A stretch of 28,247 bases of DNA, taken from a virus. Every line of letters starts with the position of its first letter. Position 1 is the stretch's first letter. A program made the translations under genes and the position numbers. The notes under the pieces were generated by a model. The model ran no database searches, was not told the DNA's origin, and saw only the letters and a list, made by a program, of their open reading frames with translations. The DNA lies in the IMG/VR virus record IMGVR_UViG_3300030390_000790, positions 1 to 28,247 of that record; one strand, written 5' to 3'. Positions 22,648 to 28,233 of this stretch are shown here, piece after piece.

Positions 22648-23915
22648 TACCACTCACTCGCAAATTCTATATCAGGACTTGATACATCGTCCTCGTAACC
22701 TTGTGCAAACATCCTGAAAGCATCGCTCCCATTTGATGCCCAGTTGTGCAGCGGGACTTTCCGAAACGTCTGGTAGCTGTCATCATATTGGTACTGGTAG
22801 TTAGCTAGAGCGTCCAGCCCTTCAGCGCAGTTCTCTTTGTGAAACCAGCAACGCTTGAACACATCTCTGACCATCGCAATGCCGTCTTCAACACTACTAA
22901 TCCGTGGCACAGTAGTTATAGGATCAACTCCCATGCCTTCTAGGATTTCTCTTCTGCTTCTGTTGTTTGAACCTAGCGTCTTAACCTCAACATCGTGAGG
23001 CAGGTAGTGAGTACCGTACAAGTAACCTTTGTCCTTCAGCACCTTGGCGTAATGATCCAGATCAACAAGTCGGTGTTCGTAGTAGTCGATAAACCTATGT
23101 TCTTTGCCGATATGCTGGTGGAACCAGATTGCTGTACTGTCTGATCTTCCAAGGTCAAAAAAGGTATTTACTGGTACAGACTCCACTGGTATCCAGCACA
23201 CTCTGCCCTCTGCTCTAGCGTCCTTGAGTTGCTTCTGGTAGATCGAGCCGTCTGAGAACTGTTTAAGTTCACCTTCGTAGACATGCAGATATTCTTCTTC
23301 GTTTGAGTTTTTTAGACTCTGCATCTCTTCAGGAAGCGTAGTTTGGCTAAAATACGGGTTGTCCCTATAGCTAACCTTCTTGACCATCGCATTTTCTGGT
23401 GGATGCTCCACAAACCTTTGGTAAGCTGGGTCACTCTTTAGCTCTGGGTTGAAGCTAATCCATATTTCTGAATTGGGCTTTCTTATGCTTGGTATCAAAG
23501 TTCGCCAAGAGTTCTCAGAAACGCGATTGCCCTCTTCTATCCAGCAATAGTCAACGCCCTCAATCGACTTTACCGACTCAATATTCTGATGCAAACCAGA
23601 GAATATGATCTGAGTGCCGTTAATACCTCGGACTTCGTTGTTTGTTACCTCGTAGAAATGACTCAAACCTAGTGCTTTGATCCTGCTGGCTAGAAGACTG
23701 TGAACAGAGTCTTTGATTGATCGTTGGATCTCTCTGGCGCAAAGGATGCGCTTTGGCTCGTTCCCTGCTCCCAGAAGTAATAACGCTGATGCGAACTGGA
23801 CTGACTTCCCTGCGCCACGGCCCCCCCAGTAAACTTTGTATCGGTGCGGTTCAAATAGTTCTTTGAACGCAGTTGGAATACTAATCGTCGGGTTCGTCGC
23901 TGAATCTAATTTCAT
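22647..23915 (-). CDS. terL: Terminase large subunit
   Basis: The 422-residue protein has a packaging ATPase domain and a nuclease domain. Walker A is GGRGAGKS (31-38). The Walker B segment is DYCWIEE (122-128), with adjacent acidic catalytic residues. WISFNPELKSDPAYQ (152-166) carries the coupling SFNP motif. The nuclease half begins at NTFFDLGRSDSTAIWF with its first metal-binding Asp, and includes HYLPHDVEVKTLGSNN. This layout is that of Terminase_3 (PBSX/SPP1-like) enzymes. It cuts concatemeric DNA and drives it into the procapsid through the portal. It overlaps TerS by 35 bases, with no clear ribosome site, so coupling is likely. Confidence 0.95.
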   Translation of the reverse strand: MKLDSATNPTISIPTAFKELFEPHRYKVYWGGRGAGKSVQFASALLLLGAGNEPKRILCAREIQRSIKDSVHSLLASRIKALGLSHFYEVTNNEVRGINGTQIIFSGLHQNIESVKSIEGVDYCWIEEGNRVSENSWRTLIPSIRKPNSEIWISFNPELKSDPAYQRFVEHPPENAMVKKVSYRDNPYFSQTTLPEEMQSLKNSNEEEYLHVYEGELKQFSDGSIYQKQLKDARAEGRVCWIPVESVPVNTFFDLGRSDSTAIWFHQHIGKEHRFIDYYEHRLVDLDHYAKVLKDKGYLYGTHYLPHDVEVKTLGSNNRSRREILEGMGVDPITTVPRISSVEDGIAMVRDVFKRCWFHKENCAEGLDALANYQYQYDDSYQTFRKVPLHNWASNGSDAFRMFAQGYEDDVSSPDIEFASEW

Positions 23916-24171
23916 AGGCTGCTATGGCAATGGGGTTTTCATCATCGCCTGTAAGCTCAACGCTTTTGAGGCTAGGTAAATACTTATCGACTAACTTTAA
24001 ACGGCTATCTATCGCTGCTCTAATTCGTTGCACTTCAGTGCTGTCTAACTCAGTGTCCAGTTGCTCAAGTTTGTCAATACTATCAATAACGTGCTGAACA
24101 TGACCCTGACTACTCAGTTGCTCCCTCAATGCTTCCTGACGAACTTTCTTGTTCATCTGCGCCCTGGTCAT
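23881..24171 (-). CDS. Terminase small subunit
   Basis: The protein has 96 residues from ATG 24171. An AAAGG ribosome site sits six bases before this ATG but directly against the alternative ATG 24177, so the shorter form is preferred. The sequence is helical (RQEALREQLSSQGHVQHVID, then QLDTELDSTEVQRIRAAIDS) and continues into RLKLVDKYLPSLKSVELTGD. The RLKLxxKxLPxLKxVELTG segment is typical of small terminase proteins encoded directly before this type of TerL. It would bind the packaging site and load TerL. No separate helix-turn-helix is obvious, and the pac site was not located. Confidence 0.78.
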   Translation of the reverse strand: MTRAQMNKKVRQEALREQLSSQGHVQHVIDSIDKLEQLDTELDSTEVQRIRAAIDSRLKLVDKYLPSLKSVELTGDDENPIAIAAYEIRFSDEPDD

Positions 24172-24307
24172 CGCCATCCTTTAAATCCTGTATCGTGTTT
24201 AATGCTATTTGTAACTGGCCGCCAAGAATCACGTTTTGATTAAGCGCATCATTTCTTTGCTGTTCTAAGATATTGATACGGCCTTTCAGCTCTTCAGCCT
24301 CATCCAT
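24110..24307 (-). CDS. Small coiled-coil protein upstream of TerS (65 aa)
   Basis: ATG 24307 overlaps the preceding TGA as TGATG. The first 45 residues form a heptad-patterned helix (EELKGRINILEQQRNDALNQ, then NVILGGQLQIALNTIQDL), followed by an acidic and Ser-rich tail (KDGDDQGADEQESSSG). The gene runs 62 bases into the start of TerS in another frame. Small ELxxRIxxLEQQRNxALNxNVxLxGQ-type proteins occur beside phage terminases, and a partner role for TerS is plausible by position alone. No function is established. The long overlap is unusual, but the coupled start and coherent coiled coil support the gene. Confidence 0.62.
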   Translation of the reverse strand: MDEAEELKGRINILEQQRNDALNQNVILGGQLQIALNTIQDLKDGDDQGADEQESSSGSIEGATE

Positions 24308-24642
24308 CAGAAGTATCTACTGCTGACGGGGTTAGTGACTTTGACTTTAATAAACTGCGCGTCTTTCTTGCCGTCTGCGTAGGTTGCCGTGACTTTGACC
24401 GCTGAGTCGCCGCTATTGGCTGAACTAGCGTAAAAAGAGGCGACGTTACTGCTTACGCTCGGAGTTGTGACTGTAATGCCGTGTACACCTTTACTTTCTG
24501 CGCTCACGCTGCTGACTGATGTGCTGGCTGCGCTCGCTGATTTACTAAAATCAACCTTGTACAGCATATCTGTTGATACAGACTGCGAGTAAACGCGGTT
24601 CTGAGAGTCGTTACGATTTGGATTAATTAGAATTCTTCGCAT
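24307..24642 (-). CDS. Ig-like small phage protein (111 aa)
   Basis: First gene of the packaging and structural operon. It begins MRRILINPNRNDSQNRVYSQ, passes through a Ser/Ala-rich stretch (KSASAASTSVSSVSAESKG), and ends in strands typical of bacterial Ig-like folds (AVKVTATYADGKKDAQFIKV, then KVTNP). Small Ig-like proteins decorate phage heads or tails and can bind surface sugars. Its position before the terminase genes is unusual for a decoration protein, so this is only a likely role. The start is ATG 24642 with an AAGG site six bases upstream. It faces away from the plus-strand methyltransferase-like gene. Confidence 0.65.
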   Translation of the reverse strand: MRRILINPNRNDSQNRVYSQSVSTDMLYKVDFSKSASAASTSVSSVSAESKGVHGITVTTPSVSSNVASFYASSANSGDSAVKVTATYADGKKDAQFIKVKVTNPVSSRYF

Positions 24643-24730
24643 CTTGCGCCTTTTTAATGATGCCCAGCCCCGCCTGTACTAAGGAGTAAAAGGGGATCGC
24701 GCAGGGCCGGAACATCTACCTATCACCGTG

Positions 24731-24745
24731 GATAGCTATGCTATC
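24731..24745. promoter_or_regulatory. Inverted repeat GATAGC-TAT-GCTATC
   Basis: Six-base arms flank a three-base centre. A TATCACCGTGGATA sequence partly overlaps it at 24721-24734. It lies about 90 bases before the Ig-like gene on the minus strand and may be an operator. Nothing in the sequence identifies the binding protein. Confidence 0.4.
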
Positions 24746-24789
24746 TTGCCTAACGGAACATAAATAATTACGCACATCAAGCGTTTTCT

Positions 24790-24822
24790 CGCGCAAACAA
24801 TTACCACTTAATTAAGTGCGCG
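24790..24822. promoter_or_regulatory. Nested palindrome around CACTTAATTAAGTG
   Basis: CACTTAATTAAGTG at 24805-24818 is a perfect 14-base palindrome. An outer inverted repeat, CGCGCA (24790-24795) with TGCGCG (24817-24822), overlaps its right end, so two alternative pairings share the same TG. This could be a dimer-binding operator upstream of the plus-strand promoter, or a switchable hairpin if transcribed. The symmetry is clear; the role is inferred. Confidence 0.5.
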
Positions 24823-24865
24823 TACCTGTATTGAAAGATTTGTTTTCTGTACAGATTACCCTTGC

Positions 24866-24880
24866 ATTACATGTAATAAT
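24866..24880 (+). promoter_or_regulatory. Extended -10 promoter overlapping palindrome ATTACATGTAAT
   Basis: TGT followed by AATAAT at 24872-24880 fits an extended -10 element (TGn plus five of six bases of TATAAT). No good -35 lies 16-18 bases upstream, which extended -10 promoters can tolerate. The 12-base palindrome ATTACATGTAAT (24866-24877) covers it, so a bound dimer would block transcription. Initiation near 24887 would give a leader of about 48 bases before the methyltransferase-like gene. Confidence 0.45.
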
Positions 24881-24934
24881 GTGAATAATAGAACCCATAC
24901 CAACAATCAAACAACAACAAAGAGAGCAAGCGTA

Positions 24935-25624
24935 ATGAGCAAAGAATTGAAGATACTAGTAGCATGTGAGACGAGCGGAACGGTCAGAGATGCTTTTTTC
25001 TGGGCAGGACACGATGCTTGGTCTTGCGACATACTACCCAGTGACGAGCCCACTAACCGCCACATCCAGGCTGATGTTCGGGAAGTTTTAAAAATGGACT
25101 CTTGGGATATGTTAATCATAGCCCACCCGCCTTGCACCAGGCTTTGCAACTCCGGCGTTCGATGGTTGCATAAAGCACCTCCTGGTCGGAGCTTGGAGTC
25201 TATGTGGTCGGAACTCGATGAAGGCACTGCTTTGTTCCGCGAACTTATGGACGCTGACGTTCCAATGATTGCGGTAGAAAATCCAGTGATGCACAAACAC
25301 GCGAAGGTACGCATTTGGGGTAATGATTGGAAAAAGCTATCTAAGAATGATGGTGAGTTTGTTCAGACCACTGTGCAGCCTTACGAGTTTGCCGAAGGAA
25401 TCGACAGCGAGGACAACGTCACTAAGCGCACCTGCTTATGGCTCAAGGGTTTGCCTCCGTTAAACAAGACTAGCGATCTGACCCGCGAGACAGCCAGGGA
25501 CGATATCCACAAAGCTCCACCGTCAAAAGATCGGTGGAAGATCAGATCAAAATTCCACAAAGGTTTGGCCCAGGCTATGGCTGACCAGTGGGGTGGAATG
25601 TTTGCTACTGAGGAGGCAGCGTAA
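24935..25624 (+). CDS. C5-cytosine methyltransferase-like protein, compact phage type
   Basis: The 229-residue protein starts at ATG 24935 after a GAGAG site; an in-frame upstream GTG (24881) would add a low-complexity Asn/Thr-rich leader and is less likely. The first segment (KILVACETSGTVRDAFFWAG, residues 6-25) resembles the SAM-binding motif I of DNA C5-methyltransferases in degenerate form. AHPPCTRLCNSGVRW (63-77) corresponds to the catalytic Pro-Cys motif IV, and IAVENPV (112-118) to motif VI. The carboxy half (RTCLWLKGLPPLNK, then RKVHKAPPS-like HKAPPSKDRWKIRSK) lacks a normal target-recognition domain. It may modify phage DNA against host restriction or act on another substrate. It heads a two-gene plus-strand cassette set against the flanking minus-strand operons. 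Confidence 0.7.
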   Translation: MSKELKILVACETSGTVRDAFFWAGHDAWSCDILPSDEPTNRHIQADVREVLKMDSWDMLIIAHPPCTRLCNSGVRWLHKAPPGRSLESMWSELDEGTALFRELMDADVPMIAVENPVMHKHAKVRIWGNDWKKLSKNDGEFVQTTVQPYEFAEGIDSEDNVTKRTCLWLKGLPPLNKTSDLTRETARDDIHKAPPSKDRWKIRSKFHKGLAQAMADQWGGMFATEEAA

Positions 25625-25773
25625 TGAGCAACGATCATCTCAATCAGCTTAACCGTGAGCGTGTCCAGAGATTTAGAGACAAACAAAAGCAGTCTGGGCT
25701 AGTTAAAGTCGAGATTTGGGTAAAGCCTGAGTTGCGAGAACAACTGCTAGTCTACGCGAAAGAGTTGCGTTAA
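25624..25773 (+). CDS. Ribbon-helix-helix-like small protein (49 aa)
   Basis: ATG 25624 overlaps the preceding TAA as TAATG and has a strong GGAGG site seven bases upstream. The product starts with a charged helix (HLNQLNRERVQRFRDKQKQS). A strand follows (LVKVEIWVKPE), then an amphipathic helix (LREQLLVYAKELR). The strand-helix arrangement VxVxxxPELREQL is typical of ribbon-helix-helix DNA-binding proteins, whose dimers bind palindromes. The second helix of the fold would be short, as the protein ends there. Co-transcription with the methyltransferase-like gene and a palindrome over their promoter make autoregulation a reasonable idea. The stop overlaps the converging nuclease gene. Confidence 0.62.
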   Translation: MSNDHLNQLNRERVQRFRDKQKQSGLVKVEIWVKPELREQLLVYAKELR

Positions 25774-25783
25774 CTGGTTAACG
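25768..25783. repeat. Palindrome CGTTAAC-TG-GTTAACG at converging stops
   Basis: Seven-base perfect arms surround a TG centre. The left arm contains both stop codons of the converging genes (TAA at 25771-25773 on plus, and TAA at 25770-25772 on minus). The stem is AT-rich with a very short loop and no T-tract, so it would be a weak terminator. A protein-binding role is equally possible. Confidence 0.5.
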
Positions 25784-26252
25784 ACATTACTTCTTTGTAG
25801 TTTCTGGCGTGTTGCATCTCAAACCCATCTTTTGATCCACCTAAATATTCAATTGCATATTTATTATCAATCAGCCATTTGTTGACGTTAATAACATGCT
25901 CTCTGTCATGGCTTAAAAACATCGTGACTAACCAGCGTCCAAACTTTCCAGCTTTATCTTTGTGAGTGTTTACGATCAAAATATAACCAACGGCAAATGC
26001 TTCATTTATAAATTCGTGTAATTTTTCTTTTACCAGTTTGCCAAATTCTTTGTTTGATCCTCGAATCTCAGGCGTATCCAATCCGTACAATCTGCACTTT
26101 TGTTGCGTCATCAAGGTATTAAAACCAAGATCGATGTCTAAAGTAACACTGTCACCATCGTATAAATCGATCATCTGGGCTTTGTAAATGTAAGGCCAAT
26201 TGTCAAACACTTCTTTTATAACGTCATCTTCCATTACAAATTTCATTTCCAT
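25770..26252 (-). CDS. Staphylococcal-nuclease-like (thermonuclease) protein
   Basis: The 160-residue protein has the SNase core: AQMIDLYDGDSVTLDIDL (25-42) with the calcium-binding Asp pair, then CRLYGLDTPEIRG (53-65) carrying Arg54, Asp59 and Glu62, and DKAGKFGRWLVTM (99-111) with Arg106. These correspond to the Asp21, Arg35, Asp40, Glu43 and Arg87 set of the S. aureus enzyme, so activity is likely. There is no signal peptide, so it would act inside the cell, perhaps degrading host nucleic acid late in infection. It is the last gene of the lysis operon. ATG 26252 has a GGGAGA site; ATG 26246 would give an ATGA overlap and is the alternative. Confidence 0.85.
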   Translation of the reverse strand: MEMKFVMEDDVIKEVFDNWPYIYKAQMIDLYDGDSVTLDIDLGFNTLMTQQKCRLYGLDTPEIRGSNKEFGKLVKEKLHEFINEAFAVGYILIVNTHKDKAGKFGRWLVTMFLSHDREHVINVNKWLIDNKYAIEYLGGSKDGFEMQHARNYKEVMSLTS

Positions 26253-26659
26253 TTTTGTTCTCCCTGGTAATCTAATAGCGCAACAACCATGTCAAACGCT
26301 GCTGCTTTAAGTTCTCTGGCCTTAGTCACGCTTGTATGTATTTCTTTTGCTACGCGCTTGAGACTTCCGGTCTTGTAGTAGGCCCGCAACACATCTGGGT
26401 ACTTGCTGTTCACCTTGCCGATATTGGACACAATCTTGTCTATAAGAATCAAGTCGCTGTTGACTACATCCCTTGGTGGACTTCTCGTTTCTTTCGCAGA
26501 GATATAGTTTTTTAAGGGGTTTCGCTTACCGCCTTCCCCCAGGGCAAAGTTGCCATCTAGCATTGACGACGCTTTGTAAGGGTTAGAGCTTTCACGGTCT
26601 AACTCACGCACCCACAACTCTAGCAAACGGTCAGCTTTTTCAAGTGTATTCAAGCGCAA
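26243..26659 (-). CDS. Q-like antitermination or HTH regulatory protein
   Basis: The 138-residue protein starts with a helix containing DRLLELWVRELDRE and then a Gly/Arg-rich section. The carboxy half (NSDLILIDKIVSNIGKVNSK, then VLRAYYKTGSLKRVAKEIHT) ends in a helix-turn-helix-like unit with VTKARELKAAAFDMVVALLD. This matches the plan of phage antitermination Q proteins of the DLP12 type: an LExW start, an Asp-led helix, a YYxxG turn and HTH. Q proteins load on RNA polymerase and permit late transcription past terminators. The first available start is TTG 26659, with AAGG four bases upstream, overlapping the endolysin gene by 20 bases; later TTG or GTG starts are possible. The family call is by pattern only. 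Confidence 0.6.
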   Translation of the reverse strand: MRLNTLEKADRLLELWVRELDRESSNPYKASSMLDGNFALGEGGKRNPLKNYISAKETRSPPRDVVNSDLILIDKIVSNIGKVNSKYPDVLRAYYKTGSLKRVAKEIHTSVTKARELKAAAFDMVVALLDYQGEQKWK

Positions 26660-27125
26660 TCATCCTTCGTTGCAATCGGGCTGCGCGGTTAGGGGTTTGT
26701 TTTGCCCATCGGCTATCCATCATCTCAACTCCCGCCTCTACCCACTCTTTGCGTTCTATCGCAGAATTCATGTTCTTAAATTTTGACAACCCCCTTTGCC
26801 CTAGCTGAAAAGCCATGTTAATCAGAATGTGTTGAAGGTCTTTCGGTAGCTCTTCCCAGTTATCGTAGATATTCATGCAACCGCTAATGGCAATCTGCAC
26901 GTCTTCTTGGAACAGCACATAACAACGATGCTCAGTGATGTATTGATCTTTAGGCACTTCTTCCCAGTTGATACCGTAAATCTCTAAGTCCTTCTCAGGA
27001 TCAGTGTCTAAGATTTTGTGGCCGATTCCGATTGTTGCGTGTAGCTCACTACAAAGATAAGCGTGAAGCACTTTGCCCTCATCCGCTGATATCTCTTCGT
27101 ATAGCTCTTTGACGTCAACAGTCAT
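26640..27125 (-). CDS. Endolysin, glycoside hydrolase family 24 lysozyme
   Basis: The 161-residue protein has the phage lysozyme triad spacing E-x8-C-x5-T: Glu16 in ADEG, Cys25 in AYLCSE and Thr31 in TIGIGH. This is the known variant of the T4 and P22 active site in which Cys stands in for Asp. TIGIGH is followed by a long helical lobe containing LQHILINMAFQLGQRGLSKF and a QTPNRAARLQRRM end, which is typical of GH24 enzymes. There is no signal or signal-arrest-release segment, so it should accumulate in the cytoplasm and need the holin encoded directly upstream. ATG 27125 overlaps the holin stop as ATGA. It cleaves peptidoglycan sugar bonds. Confidence 0.9.
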   Translation of the reverse strand: MTVDVKELYEEISADEGKVLHAYLCSELHATIGIGHKILDTDPEKDLEIYGINWEEVPKDQYITEHRCYVLFQEDVQIAISGCMNIYDNWEELPKDLQHILINMAFQLGQRGLSKFKNMNSAIERKEWVEAGVEMMDSRWAKQTPNRAARLQRRMIALEYT

Positions 27126-27499
27126 TTTTCACGACTGACTTTTTGAATTTTTTCTGCGCTACGCATCGCGCCTAAACCTAGCATTCCCATTAACACTGTA
27201 GTCAACAAAGAGCTATCTACCGGCGGCACTGTGAACCAAATGCTTAAAATCGGGGAAAAGATAGTTGAGTAAACAAGGGCAAAACAACATGACCATCCAA
27301 CTGCTGGCCTCCATCCGGCAACGAACAAAGACTTTGACGCTGCTTCAATTTTGTTTACTTCTAACTGACCCTTCGATAACTCTTGAGCGTGACGCTCAGA
27401 CATAGTGGCTATCTGATGCGCCAGAGCATTCTTCTCGTCTTTGTCCTCGATAAATTTATCTAACAGTCCCGCTACTGGCCCGATCAACGACTCGATCAC
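27122..27499 (-). CDS. Holin, three-TM (Holin_3TMs) type
   Basis: The 125-residue protein shows the conserved layout of this family. The amino part is amphipathic and charged (LIGPVAGLLDKFIEDKDEKN, then ALAHQIATMSERHAQELSKG). The core is SLFVAGWRPAVGWSCCFALV, running into membrane sequence with FSPILSIWF. A carboxy LLTTVLMGMLGLGAMRSAEK segment ends in a basic KVSREK tail. The WRPxVGW motif is a hallmark of Holin_3TMs. It would form inner-membrane holes that release the downstream endolysin. The start is GTG 27499, overlapping the preceding TGA as GTGA. The gene order holin then endolysin is canonical. No antiholin or spanin was firmly identified, though the 44-residue protein upstream is a candidate partner. 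Confidence 0.9.
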   Translation of the reverse strand: MIESLIGPVAGLLDKFIEDKDEKNALAHQIATMSERHAQELSKGQLEVNKIEAASKSLFVAGWRPAVGWSCCFALVYSTIFSPILSIWFTVPPVDSSLLTTVLMGMLGLGAMRSAEKIQKVSREK

Positions 27500-27630
27500 G
27501 CAATAATAACCAGCAACAACGCACCTATTAATAGGACAATAGCTAGTGCTGCCGATCCTAGAACCGTTTTATTAACAATCTGCATTCTGCTCCAGATAGC
27601 CTCGCCAATCTTCGTTAAATACTTTTTCAT
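27496..27630 (-). CDS. Small single-TM protein before the holin (44 aa)
   Basis: ATG 27630 has a near-perfect AAGGAGG ribosome site at 27637-27643, which overlaps the stop of the NinG-like gene. The product has a basic amino part (MKKYLTKIGEAIWSRMQIVN) and one strong membrane segment (VLGSAALAIVLLIGALLLVI) at the carboxy end. The stop overlaps the GTG of the holin. A single-TM protein with a cytoplasmic amino end directly before a holin may be an antiholin, a pinholin-like accessory or a spanin piece, but none of these can be chosen from sequence. The strong ribosome site implies high expression. Confidence 0.7.
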   Translation of the reverse strand: MKKYLTKIGEAIWSRMQIVNKTVLGSAALAIVLLIGALLLVIIA

Positions 27631-27641
27631 GTTAAACCTCC

Positions 27642-28049
27642 TTAAAATTCTTTGTTAAGTTGTTTGTAATATCCAATCTTTGCTGCAAGCTCAACGCGAC
27701 TCCACTTCCACGGTTGTCTTGACTCTTCTTCCATCATCTCAACCGCATCGTCACCAATCTCAATGCAAAGATTGCGGCGAAATTCGTGCGGCATACCACT
27801 TCTGAAAGTGTTGCAGCCTGGACACTGTGGCCGACAATTTGATTCTGAATATCTTGTTGGACTTTGAGTTCTAGGCACATAGTGGCCGTTGTGCATATCT
27901 TTAATTGGTTTATTTAGCCCGCAGGTAAAACAGTCAACCGTTACACCGTCTACGCTGTAGTTACGCCTCATGTATTTAGAAAACTCTGCGTCTAACAAAC
28001 TTTTGAGCTTTCCAACTGACTTGTCTTTAAGCGGCACTCGTTTAGCCAC
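27642..28049 (-). CDS. ninG: NinG/Rap-like recombination protein
   Basis: This protein has 135 residues from GTG 28049. The sequence begins MAKRVPLKDKSVGKLKSLLD and has Cys40-x2-Cys43, the HNGHYVPR motif at 53-60, and NCRPQCPGC with Cys72, Cys76 and Cys79. That pattern matches NinG (Rap) proteins of lambda and P22 relatives, which process recombination intermediates and have a zinc-binding HNH-like centre. Longer in-frame starts would overlap the upstream gene by over 140 bases, whereas GTG gives an eight-base GTGGCTAA overlap, the same junction as at 19196-19203. In lambdoid phages the nin genes lie just before the late control region, and here it lies before the lysis genes. Confidence 0.82.
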   Translation of the reverse strand: MAKRVPLKDKSVGKLKSLLDAEFSKYMRRNYSVDGVTVDCFTCGLNKPIKDMHNGHYVPRTQSPTRYSESNCRPQCPGCNTFRSGMPHEFRRNLCIEIGDDAVEMMEEESRQPWKWSRVELAAKIGYYKQLNKEF

Positions 28050-28233
28050 GATTAATATTTCCGTTTCCAAAAGCCCAGTTGTCTTTACCGCGCTCTGCTG
28101 AGTCAGCAATTGTAATCTCACCGCCCTGCTGTAAAAACTTTTCAGTCTGTCTGGCAATCTCCAGAGACTCTTTTTGTTTGTCACTCAGAGGCGTGATTGC
28201 TTTCCGCAAACCTTCAATCTCTTTCTTTTTCAT
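28042..28233 (-). CDS. Hypothetical protein upstream of ninG (63 aa)
   Basis: A charged helical protein starting MKKKEIEGLRKAITPLSDKQ, continuing with KESLEIARQTEKFLQQGG and ending AERGKDNWAFGNGNINRG. It is probably soluble and nothing in it identifies a function. ATG 28233 has no clear ribosome site and the frame remains open to the window edge, so the true start could lie further upstream. Another frame ends in a TGA at 28232-28230 that would give an ATGA overlap with this start, suggesting an upstream gene cut by the window edge. Its stop overlaps the ninG GTG by eight bases. Confidence 0.6.
   Translation of the reverse strand: MKKKEIEGLRKAITPLSDKQKESLEIARQTEKFLQQGGEITIADSAERGKDNWAFGNGNINRG

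Larger units (their letters stand above)
24643..24934. promoter_or_regulatory. Divergent intergenic regulatory region
   Basis: This is the longest non-coding stretch in the window (292 bases) and it separates the minus-strand packaging operon from the plus-strand cassette. It holds a 15-base inverted repeat at 24731-24745, a 14-base perfect palindrome at 24805-24818 nested in a GC inverted repeat (24790-24822), and a 12-base palindrome at 24866-24877 that overlaps a plus-strand promoter. I found no convincing minus-strand promoter, no tRNA and no open frame of note. The arrangement suggests that several dimeric regulators bind here. Confidence 0.7.

Noticed and set aside
24721-24745. TATCACCG resembling a lambda operator half-site
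   Set aside because: Only one half-site matches and the spacing to any second half is wrong; the neighbouring inverted repeat is a better description.
24655-24800. Minus-strand promoter for the packaging operon
   Set aside because: TTGATG- and TTGTTT-like -35 candidates have no -10 at a suitable distance; read-through from the lysis operon remains possible.
24907-25686. Minus-strand frames opposite the methyltransferase-like gene
   Set aside because: No ribosome sites or recognisable motifs; the plus-strand product has clear family motifs.
28050-28184. Longer NinG from an ATG at 28184
   Set aside because: It overlaps the upstream 63-residue gene by more than 140 bases, and the extra 45 residues do not look like the family; the GTG at 28049 gives a typical start.
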